From Scilla litardierei (taxonomy: Eukaryota; Streptophyta; Magnoliopsida; Asparagales; Asparagaceae): DNA of 64,000 bases. Location: contig CM061141.1 of the NCBI GenBank assembly GCA_030789695.1, positions 324,493,938 through 324,557,937 on the forward strand, given 5' to 3'. The notes beneath the pieces were generated by a model, which was not told the DNA's origin, searched no databases, and saw only the letters and a list, made by a program, of their open reading frames with translations. The stretch's first letter is position 1. Each line of letters starts with the position of its first letter. Made by a program: the position numbers and the translations under genes. This document shows, one piece after another, positions 22,746-32,838 of this stretch.

Positions 22746-24669
22746 GTATGTGGTCGAAAACAGATTTCAGCACTGTATCATCAGATTGCAGAAATTTCCT
22801 AGAGCTCATCCGACCTTCGATTGGCACATTCTTGGTGGAGTTGGAACCGTCTTGAAGTCTACTATCTGAAAAAATATCAGAAAAATACTGAAAAATCCCA
22901 GGTGATAGAATATGTGAAAAGAGTGCACAACTATCCTGTTTCCAGCACTTTGGGTTGCTCGTCATAGCTCGATCGAGCGACCTAGATCCATGAGGCATGG
23001 TATCATAGAACCATGATTTCTTCATTCTCCTCTTTCTCGTCCCTTCTCTCTTGCCCCTTCCTTGCTCCCCGGCAGCTTTGAGTCCGAACGCGGCGCCTCA
23101 GGAGTTCCGGTGTCGAAGCACGTGCTCTCTCCTCAAATATACTCCAAATTGCTCAATATTCCCTGAAATGCAACCAAACACTCTTAAAGTACAATAGTTC
23201 CAATTATGAGCGTAAAAGAGTCTGAAATATGTAATTGAGCAATCATTTTGACGTATAATCATATAGAAACGTGGAATATGATGACACATTAAAATCCCCT
23301 AAGCTTACCACAAAATCTAAGCTCTAACTGCCAACAACATAATTCCAACTCAACCTCTAGCTCAAACTGCCAACTCCAAGAACCACACCTGAAAAGTCAA
23401 CGGGGACATGTCAACGCGTGACCCAGTAGGAATGCCAACTCCCTCTAGTATGCCATTATGAAAATGCAACTAGTCTACACGCAATCATAACAGGGTGCAA
23501 ATGAAGTATGGAATGAGCTAAAGGGAACACGTGTATGACATAAAACATTGAATGCATAACATAAACGAAAGTACAATAACAAAAGAGTGTAACAACATAA
23601 GTAAAATAAACGCAAGCGACAAGAACTACAATAGGCGATGTATATAACAAGGTTATATCACATAGAAGGACTACAAGCAAAGAACATACAAGTAAGCAAC
23701 AATTGATAATGCTACAAAAGTAATGAAAGTTATCTGAAGTGTTTTGGACCCTAAGTAGTGGGTAGACCCTCTTGGGACCGGACCTCACATCCAGTTGGGG
23801 TGGAACATGCAAACTCTCCAAGACACGCTCTTACTAAAGGAGCCCTGTTTTCTCCTTATTTTCCCTTCACAGTTTCTCCAATTCTCCTCATTTCTGCCAC
23901 TCCCCGCCACTTGGGCAAGAACATGAGGGCCACCAACCACCACAACTGTCCAGTCCCTTATGTTTTTCCCACAACTTAGTGTCCCCCAATCCACGTGTCA
24001 CCCTCATTTAAGAGGACTTAATCATTTCTTAGCATTATGTGAGGCAACATAGCATACCACATTTAGAAGTGCATCTTTACCAATTTTAAAATAACATAAT
24101 AGTGACACAATAGAAACAACAAAACTAACACATTGCATGCAATGTTAAGAGGGCATAAAGGAATGAATAAGCTAATATGCTCTAAACTTAGAGGAAAGAA
24201 CATACAACATAATGAATGACACGAACGTTTCATGAACAAGAGGACAACCACAATCACATCTCCCTTCTTCTTCACAACATGCCCTTGGCATTATTGAAAC
24301 AAGCACCATCTTCCCAACACTTAGCCAATTACCACACAACGCCATTCTCCATAAACACCCACCATCTATCACAACACAACAACATTCGGGTGAGCTCGCA
24401 ACATGGACCATTTCCCATTAACATATACTAGAAAACAACATACTGAAGAACCATGAGTAAAAGTAGGTATCATGCACTAATTCCAACAAAACCTTATTGT
24501 AGGATTTAACATTAGTTGGCAACATAAACTAATCTCCGAATTCTACCTCAGCACCATTTGTTGTAAGGATGCAACATTTATAAAATGAAATATTTGAGAT
24601 ACAAATGCAACATGCTACAGTAGAATGCAACACAAGTTTTCCATTATGAACCCTTATGGTTTTTGGACG
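22746..24669. other. Unclassified repeat-like DNA, no gene seen
   Basis: Two kilobases without a protein domain on either strand. The stretch 23100-24640 is rich in CAACATAA-type words. It looks like LTR or untranslated retroelement sequence, but I cannot assign a family. A pyrimidine-rich run lies at 23017-23075. Confidence 0.45.
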
Positions 24670-25093
24670 AACAAGTTCGTCGTTTTCAGGCGATTAGCAA
24701 TTCCCATATCGATCTTACGAGATCAGAGGGTAGATCAACCATGCGTATGATAAAAATAGCGTTTTAGCAGGTTTTACCTCTATATCCGTCATCCGGATAT
24801 AGCGACGGTTGAACGAAGCCTACGCGGATGACGTCACTCGATTGAGGAAGCCTTGCACCGTACGCGTGGATCTCCCGTCTCCCTTCGCTTTCGCAACGAT
24901 CGAAATTTTTTCTTTTGTGGAAAAATTTAGAGGCTCGTGCTGATAACGTGTTATGAATTAACTACTGGGGGAAGAACCCCCAGCCCTTTATTTATAGGCA
25001 GGATAGGAGAGTAGGAAGATAAGATACATAGATATGGGCATATCTCTAAGATACTTGCAATCCTAACCGAATCTAGTATTTCCATTCACAACA
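24670..25093 (-). mobile_element. Truncated copia element in reverse orientation
   Basis: On the minus strand a 145-base LTR runs from TGTTGTGAATGG at 25093 to TTCATAACA at 24949. The primer site CGTTATCAGCACG (24936-24948) and about 270 bases of leader follow. The primer site is identical to that of the larger copia element starting at 25113, so the two belong to related families. No Gag or Pol sequence follows, so the element is truncated. Confidence 0.7.
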
Positions 25094-25112
25094 ATTCAGT
25101 GTTATTAGAATT

Positions 25113-25287
25113 TGTTATGAATGAGGGAGGCCTTTGGCCTCCCCTCATCTTTATCCCCCCATTAATCCCCATCAAGCTTACTAATGGGGACCTTTGGTAT
25201 CCCATATCCTTTCATATTCTACTATTATGAATAAATCGAGAACCATGGCTTTGTGCCATGATTACTTATTCTTTTGATTTTCTAACA
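25113..25287 (+). repeat. 5' LTR of copia element (175 bp)
   Basis: TGTTATGAATGAGGG to TTTCTAACA. It matches 44351-44524 with scattered differences. Confidence 0.9.
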
Positions 25288-25300
25288 CGTTATCAGCACG
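25288..25300 (+). other. Primer binding site of copia element
   Basis: CGTTATCAGCACG directly abuts the 5' LTR and is shared with the reverse copia fragment at 24936-24948. The tRNA is not identified here. Confidence 0.7.
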
Positions 25301-27362
25301 TTAGCTCTCGTTCTTGAGCTTCTCCTTTTATCCCCACAAAATTTCTCTATTGCAAAGGAATCTTGTTTGTTGCGGCAAAGTTGCGAGGATCCTGCAAGGC
25401 GTTACAGGAGCAGGGAATTTTATTCTTATATTCTACGGATCTTTATCGATCTTCCCTAGATCATTGATCTAGATGTAAAATTACTTCTCCCGTCGAGATA
25501 GATTATGAAAAAATAAATCATATATTTTTGCTACAAATCAAGAACATACACCTCGTTAATTGAGGCGTGCAGAGCATCTTTTTCAGAAAGCCACATCTAA
25601 TAGTATTATTTCATGATCAATTATGAATTTTACTTATCTGGACTTATTAAAAATTTACTTAGTGTGATCCAATGAAGTAGTAAGCGCCAAACACAAGATA
25701 ACCTTCTGTGTTGCTAACTGATTATCAACAAGAGCTGGATGATACCACAGGATTGCCCATATACAATTATACACAAAGATCTGATAGATGTCATGATGCA
25801 TATTAATTGCAATCTTGTTGATCTTGCTTAGTTTGCATAATATTGTGAGATACCACATGGTTTTCAAGATGCTTTCTGTATAGACATTTGATGTCTTCTT
25901 AATTTTTTGTGGTGAAAAAAATGTATGGGACAAACAGGTAGCAATAATTCAGAAACTAAAGCATGCCATTTGATAGATTATTGAAATAAGTAAAAACACA
26001 CACATGAATTTTTGGGGCTATTTCCCTTCGTCGCCCCCCTGTCGGAGGGGGCTCTTCGCCGGCGTCGCCCCTCCCCAGTCGGGAGGGGGCTCGTCTCCTT
26101 TCCGCCCCTACCCAGTCGGTAGGGAGATAATCTCCGTGCCGCCCCTCCCCAGTCAGGAGGGGGCTCCAGCCTCGCCGCCCCCCCTGTCGAGGGCACCTCG
26201 ATTCGCAACCCCCCTGACGGGGGGTGGGGCCTCATGTAGCTCCGATCCCCTAGTGGGAGGGCGAGGGGCTGATCATTTCGCAACCCTTGACATTATCTAA
26301 TTCACGAACAAGAGATGGGCTATCATTTAAATGTCCATCATTTACCATTATTATATCAAGATATATGTCTGCCGGTTACGTTTGTAGATGAAGGGGAAAG
26401 GGAAAAGTCTTTTTGACTCCCATGGCGGCTGTTTTTCACTTTAAAACTCTAATTAGGGTTGGGGGAGAAGGGGCATGGGCCTCACCTGATGGGCCAGAAG
26501 CCTAGTAAATAACAAAAATTGAACATAAAAACTAGGTGTGTGTGTGTATATATATGGTTAACGGGCCTGCAGCCCGCAGCCCGCAGCCAGCCAGCGGGCC
26601 TCTGGCCTGCAGGCCAATTTATTATTAAATTCATAAAATACCCATTTTTATAAAAAAACCCTGAAAATTCTGGAAAAATCCAAAAAAACAGGGAAAATCA
26701 GGTTGATGATATTTTAACTCCTTTCGGAGTTTTTGGCGCAATTTTATCGCTTTATTTAATATTGGATAAAAAATAATTATTTTACGTTTTAATGATTACA
26801 ATGATCCTGAGACCGCTCTGTCGTTAGGTTAGATAACTAATCTAACGGGTAATGACGTTTTCCCGTTGTCCAAGTAACCTTTTTAACGTAAATTTAATAT
26901 ATTTTTCCAATAAATTGCGTTTGATGAATTTTGAAATGTCTGTGATGTTGTGAAATTATTATTTGCATGTAGCATATATAAAATTGTGTGGATGTTATAA
27001 ATAATTTAGTCTTGTGGTTTGTGATCGACCATTTTGATACACCTTTTTACATTTCTCTCTTTCTTTTTCTGTTTTGAGAGGAATTGTAGTGAGCTTATAA
27101 TGTAAAATGCTAAAAGACCGGAGCTCAGCCAAATTGAAGACGAAGATGAAATCTGCAATATGTTGGGACCTAAAATGGGGTTTCAATTTGTACTTTTCAT
27201 TTCTTTTGTATTTCATCTTCATGGACTATATTCGGACACTTTTTGGACATTTTTATTTCTAAGGGTATCTGGCCGATCCCCACATGACTGATTATTTATT
27301 TATTTTTGCGTGAATTTATTTTTCACAAATATTAATTCATGCGTATTTAATTGCATAAATAA
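25301..27362 (+). other. Copia leader with repeats, no gene
   Basis: A long untranslated stretch before Gag. It holds a GC-rich hairpin repeat (see 26030-26265), a short TG/TA microsatellite near 26538-26556, and a GGGCCTGCAGCCCGCAGCC-type repeat near 26562-26612. At two kilobases it is much longer than a usual copia leader, so an unrecognised insertion is possible. Confidence 0.5.
26030..26265. repeat. GC-rich imperfect hairpin repeat, ~45-bp unit
   Basis: About five to six copies of a CGCCCCTCCCCAGTCGGGAGG-like unit, each able to pair CCCCTCCC with GGGAGGGG around AGTC. The surrounding sequence is AT-rich, so the block stands out by composition. Confidence 0.75.
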
Positions 27363-28386
27363 ATGGTAATATTGGTGAGCGGTTATTTTGATGTACTAGA
27401 TGCGGTAGTAAAGAACTATCTGAGCTGTCGGGTGGACATGAAATTACACCTGCGCTCAATGGCTCTTATGAGTACGAATCTGGCTCCTACTACTGTGCCT
27501 GCGGCCCCAGCAGCGGCCCAGGATACTTCAATCGTGACCCCTGAAGCGGCGCAGTCATCTGTCTCTGATATAGATTATGCGAAGGCCATTATCTACATTA
27601 GGAGACACACATATCGGATCTTAAAAGGCGAATATCTGACAGTAGCGGATCCACTTGAGTTGTGGAGGACACTGGAGGCACGTTATAAACATCAGATTGA
27701 TGTTATACTGCCCCGTGCTTGTTATGAGTGGGAAACCCTCCGACTTCATGATTTCAAGTCCGTATCTGAGTATAACTCATCACTCCATAATATCACCTCA
27801 GGCCTGAAGCTGTGCGGTGAAGAATTCTCGGAGCAACGCATGTTGGAAAAGACTTTCACGTCTTTCCATGAAAAGGATGCAATCCTCATGCAACAATATC
27901 GTGAAAGACATTTCATGAAATTCTCTGACTTACTCTCCTACCTCCTAAGGGCGGAGCAGAACAGAGCCTTGTTACTAACCACTCACAACTTATGCACTAC
28001 TGGGACTGCTCCTTTCCTTGAAGCCCATCTTGTTTCTTCCCAGAAGACGAAGAACAAGAAGAAGGCCAGAAATTACAAGGGTAAAGCTGTGATGTAACCG
28101 GCTAGAGGACCTCCATAGAACAATAACTACAATCAGGGGAAGAAAAAAGAATACGTGGACAAGTAACAACAATGACCAACCATCTATTCCCAAGAAGAAC
28201 TGGGTGGACAAGTGCCATAGATGTGGCATGACTGGACATTGGTTCAGAAACTGCCGCACTCCACATAATCTCCAGGATCTTTATCAGGCGAGCCTACAGC
28301 CTCGTCCTGAAACAAATCTGGTTGAATCTCATTCTTCAACCAAGCTGACCGCAAAAGACATCGATCATGACGACTTGCTCGACTGA
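27363..28386 (+). pseudogene. Copia Gag remnant
   Basis: The frame 27363-28097 carries a UBN2-type copia Gag with ILKGEYLTVADPLELWRTLEARY, VSEYNSSLHNITSGLKLCG, MLEKTFTSFHEKDAILMQQY and LLRAEQNRALL. It ends at a stop at 28095-28097. A second frame, 28204-28386, holds the zinc knuckle CHRCGMTGHWFRNC and ends DIDHDDLLD. Stops lie between them, so Gag is interrupted. In an intact relative the Gag would bind and package the element RNA in cytoplasmic particles. Confidence 0.85.
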
Positions 28387-28749
28387 GTCTTATCTTAGTT
28401 TGTTTTTATATATGCATTTTAAATACTAGTTTACTTCATCTGTATTTTCTTTTTAAAAAAACTACTTTATGAATGCATATTTAGCTTTATTTTATAAAGT
28501 CTAGCCATTCAAATATATAGATGAAGTGTGATATATTGTGGACAGTGCCTCGATGCACTGATGAAGCATTAAAATTGCTCCCACATACAACGAGACTGTA
28601 AGATGCAAATTTCTCTCCTTAATCATATTGGAATCTCCCAAGTTTCAAGGATATTTCGTTTAAAACGAACATACCTTAGAAACTATGGATAATAATCGTG
28701 AATATCTTTATATAATCCATCAAACGGATGGCCAGAAGACCATCTGCGC
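28387..28749 (+). pseudogene. Copia pre-integrase remnant
   Basis: Very decayed. The segment around 28630-28720 can be read as LPSFKDI..TLETMDNNREYLYII, which resembles the Gag-pre-integrase stretch of related copia Pol proteins. The sequence ends at the chromovirus LTR at 28750. Confidence 0.4.
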
Positions 28750-31652
28750 TGTAACGGCCGGTATTTTTTAAGCGTATTATTTGTGCGTGCCCGTATTTTC
28801 GTTTTAACCATCCGGATGTTTTCGTACGCGAGTTCTATGTTTGTGCGTCAACGCGAGCGCGTTTTCATTTTACGTTTTACCGTATCGTCGTAATTGACTA
28901 TTAATTTTAAACACGTTACCTTAATTTAATTATCCCACTAATTTCAAACTTCTAATCACTGTTAACTTCACTAATTACTTCATTTATTTTTAATAATCAC
29001 TTTTTACTAAATTACTTAATTATTATTTTTTAACTTATTTTTATTGGCTAAAAATCAAATCACTAATTAACCCCTAATGAATTCCACCGTTTGGGTGGGT
29101 GAGATCCAGCATGGTTATCAATTTTTCCCCCACAACCAGCTCCTCTCCCTTCAATTTGTCTCCCTCATCCACTGTTGTATTTCAACAACAGTGAGGAACG
29201 TTGCCAACGACCATCTCCCTGCAAACCCTCCTCATTCCCTACGACCTGCAAGTCTCCTCCTTCACTGCAACCCAAAAACAATCTCCCCTGCAAACCAATA
29301 GTCTTCTCCCCTACAGAGTTCTCCGAGCCAAAACACAAGCCTGAAACCCAACATTCAAACGAAAATCAGCCTTCCCCGAAATCAGCTTCCCAAATCCTTC
29401 CCAAAAACAAAATCAGAATCAAATGAACCCCAAACTGAAATCTAGAGAGGAGAAATCTGAAAACCCAAATTCAGATCTTTACAAATCAATTTCAGAATTC
29501 TTACAAATCAAGCCCTAACCAAACTCCATCTCCTTCCCTTCTTCTCCTCCTCCCTCTCCCTCACCTGGGAATCGCCACCGCCGGCCTCACCCACGCGTGC
29601 GCCGCCCCAGCTGCCGCCCGACCCCGCCTGCAACCGCCTGGAGCCCGCCGTTCAGCGCCGCCCCCACGCCGTGAAGCCGCCCGCCTTGCGCCCAGCGCCG
29701 CCGCCGGCCAGAAGGCCGCGCTGCCGTCCGCCCCTGTGCGCCGTCCGCCCTCGGCCTTCCCCCTCCTCACGTGCAGGTGAGAAGACCCATTTCCCTTTCG
29801 ATTTTTGTGCACGAGCCCTTGGCTATGGTTGCTGCAAGTTTAAAAAAAAAACAAAGATAAAGAAATAAAGAAGAGAAGGAAGATGACAGTATGAGAGAAA
29901 GGGGCAGTGACTCAGATATAGAAATAAAGAATGGGTTTAATGATGGGTCTGCCTTGATAATTATAAAGAAGAGAAAGGAGTAGGTGGCAGTACGAAGAAT
30001 TAAAGATTTGAAAAGGGTTTGACAGCCTAGTAGAGAAAAAGAGTAAGAGAGAGAGAGAGAGAGAGATGTTTGTGTTATTATATTATTAATAATGTTAGTG
30101 GTAAGTATAAGTTGGGAGGGCTATTAAATATAAACTTACCCTTAAGTTAACCATGCTAATAACCCATCCAAATTAACATGATGCCCTGGTAATTAGATTA
30201 GTTGAGTTAATTAACGTTAATTAGTGTTGTTTTTAAATGTTAATCATCTCATATTATTTTAATCCAGCCTGTTAGTAATTTTTAGGTTGATTAAACTAGT
30301 ATAAGATAAGGCGTGCCATGTCTGTATAACCCTATATAAAACGTTACACAAGCTGTAGAACCTAGGCGAACCCAATTCGTGTGTTATTTTAATATTGCAC
30401 GTATGTTGCGAAATATCTAATTCATTGATTTATTTAACTAAAACAGAAAACCGACATACCGTAACGAAATACCCGTCGGGACAAACCCAAAATCACCGAA
30501 AACAGGCAAGTATGCAATTTATAGTGAATTTGTGAATGTAAATACTCTTTTAGCTTTCTGCATGCAAAGTTCCATAACTACATTTTCAAGTCCAATTCGT
30601 TAAATTCACATGCTCAGGATTTTGTTAAATTGTTGTAAATATTGCTGGGTACTCTTGTAACCATGGAAATTATTGTGTAAAGATAAATGGTCACATTATT
30701 GCTGCATGTCTCAAAATGACTAACAAGAGAGTGACATCGTGAAATCGTGCGCCTCGAAGGCGAAATCGTGACTTTCGTGATGTCATGTGAGTTGACTAGG
30801 TTGGCTCGTGTTCCAGCACAAATATTGGGGTGGGGTTAGGGTTGTGCGGCCACTAGGCGTATGACGGGGTACTCTCTTCAAGGGCACCACCCGTATGCGG
30901 TGGGTTAGCGCCAAGCACGGTAAGCCCCCGTGTGAAGAACGATCCACTCATCACGTCCTACCGACGAGAACCCTATTATAGATGTGTGAAGCTAACTCGA
31001 AACTTGCAAAGTGAAATTGTTACCTCAGTGAAATTGTTATCTCAGTGACATTGACATGCTTTACCTAACTTGCCAGATTTTCTAGAACTACATGATAGGA
31101 TGTATTTACTTTAAAATTCGCATGCTTAAACTTTTACTGTTATCTTGTTAAATTATAATTGCCTCTTAAATTCAGTATAAATTTGTATATATTGCCTTGG
31201 GTTCTAACATCTTCTTGCAGACCCTTGCTGACATACATTCATGTTTTTGGATGTATGTCAGATCCCGAGCTTGAGTATCAGGAGGTTCCTTACGAGACAC
31301 CTGATTTGGAGAGTCAGGAGTTCGCTGTAGACGCCGAGTTTCTCCCTGCGGAGAACTAGTGGGCTATTCCATTGCTGCTTGTCGTAGTTTGCTTTCCGTT
31401 GTTGTGTGTACGTTATTATTGTTGTATTTCGGCCCAGCTGTGGCTTGTTGTCTTCATTTCATGTACGGACGTTTATTAATTCTGGATGTGGCTTGTAATT
31501 TATGAATAATTCTGGTTGTTCTGAAAAGCGTGCAAAGGACCTGCCCTTGCGTTTTACCACAGACGCTTCATGAACCTGAGTTTCACCGCTCCGGTTCAAG
31601 CGGACCTCAGTAACGCTCTCGCTTCCGTCGTTTTGGGAAGCGGGGCGTTACA
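28750..31652 (+). repeat. 5' LTR of chromovirus
   Basis: Matches 36410-39310 with few substitutions and indels. It contains a GC-rich block at about 29560-29770 and a short GA microsatellite near 30047-30066. Open frames in it recur in the other LTR but show no known domain. Confidence 0.95.
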
Positions 31653-31782
31653 GGTTTTAGTGGTGGCCCATGCAGGTCCCGACTCTTTGCATTTGCGAAT
31701 TCAGAACAATGAGAATATTTTCATCGGCCAAACATCTACAGAATCATATACGCGAGATTAACTTGGGTTTTCCTATCTCAGA

Positions 31783-32829
31783 ATGGCTGAGGGACGAAAC
31801 ACCCAAAATGGACCCGGAGCTGCTGGAGGCGGAAGTGACGACATCCGCCAGATGCTTGGTGTTATGAGGGAAATGCTTGAAGTTCAGCACCACTTGGTCC
31901 AGCAGGGACGTCAGGCTGCACCAGTTGCTCCACCGCCTCGCTATGAGCCTGGAGCCAAGCAGTTCAAGGAGATGCATCCGACGAGTTTCTCTGGACGAGA
32001 GGGCCCACTAGCGGCCGAGGAATGGCTTCGCAAGACTGCGGATAACTTGGGTCTTGCCCGAATCAATCCGAACGATTGGGTAGACCTCGCCAAGCAGCAG
32101 CTGACAGACAATGCACGTCATTGGTGGGATGCTGAAGAGGCTAGGCTGATCAAGCCGATTCTTTGGGCTACTTTTCGTCAGAGGTTTGACGCCCAGTACT
32201 TCCCGAAGTCTGCAAAGAGGGAGATGCAGCAGCGCTTCATCAACCTGGAGCAGGGCACCAGGACAGTCGATGAGTATGAGGCCGAATTTACCATGCTGAG
32301 TCGATTCGCCACTACACTGGTAGCAGACGAGGAGGACTGTGCACACCGCTTTCTACAGGGCTTAGACCTGGACATACAGGAGATATTGTCCGGGCACACC
32401 TTTACTACTCATGAGCAAGTCCTAGTGGCCGCGAAGCAGCGCGAGCAGGTAGTTTATCAGAAGCGGGCACGTCAGGCGGGCAAGCGCCCGATGGAGCCAC
32501 AGAGGAGTGCACCTAGGCCCGGCTTTCATCCTGTTCAGACCACACCGTTCAAAAGGCCAGCTGCACCTATCCCCAACCGAGCTGAGTTGGTTTGCCATTT
32601 CTGCGGCAAACTTGGTCATGTGAAGAAAGACTGTAGGAGGATGCTGAATCAGTGTTTGGTCTGTGGATCGCCTTCTCATGCTGTAAAGGATTGTACCCGC
32701 GGTTCTCGACCCGTGCCTCCTGGAGCACCTGGACCTGCTCAGAGGACCGCACCGGCACCAGGACAGCGAGGACCACCTCTGGTTCCACAGGATCGGGCCT
32801 TTCAGCAGGCCAATCCGCCGAAGCGCTGA
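31783..32829 (+). CDS. Chromovirus Gag with two CCHC knuckles
   Basis: A 348-residue frame starting MAEGRNTQNGPG. The middle part (about residues 60-230) is a gypsy capsid domain with ARHWWDAEEARL, WATFRQRFDAQYFP and QGTRTVDEYEAEF. Two zinc knuckles follow: CHFCGKLGHVKKDC and CLVCGSPSHAVKDC. The frame ends at TGA 32827-32829 shortly before intron-like sequence 1. The protein would package element RNA in virus-like particles. The next in-frame codons continue without another stop to the intron donor, so Pol could be made by readthrough or from the ATG at 32839. Confidence 0.92.
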   Translation: MAEGRNTQNGPGAAGGGSDDIRQMLGVMREMLEVQHHLVQQGRQAAPVAPPPRYEPGAKQFKEMHPTSFSGREGPLAAEEWLRKTADNLGLARINPNDWVDLAKQQLTDNARHWWDAEEARLIKPILWATFRQRFDAQYFPKSAKREMQQRFINLEQGTRTVDEYEAEFTMLSRFATTLVADEEDCAHRFLQGLDLDIQEILSGHTFTTHEQVLVAAKQREQVVYQKRARQAGKRPMEPQRSAPRPGFHPVQTTPFKRPAAPIPNRAELVCHFCGKLGHVKKDCRRMLNQCLVCGSPSHAVKDCTRGSRPVPPGAPGPAQRTAPAPGQRGPPLVPQDRAFQQANPPKR

Positions 32830-32838
32830 GCTTTCAAT

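Noticed and set aside
28750..31652. Repeated small open frames in the chromovirus LTRs (for example 29077-29301 and 36736-36960)
   Set aside because: They occur in both LTRs because the LTRs are duplicates. No domain is visible and no start context sets them apart.
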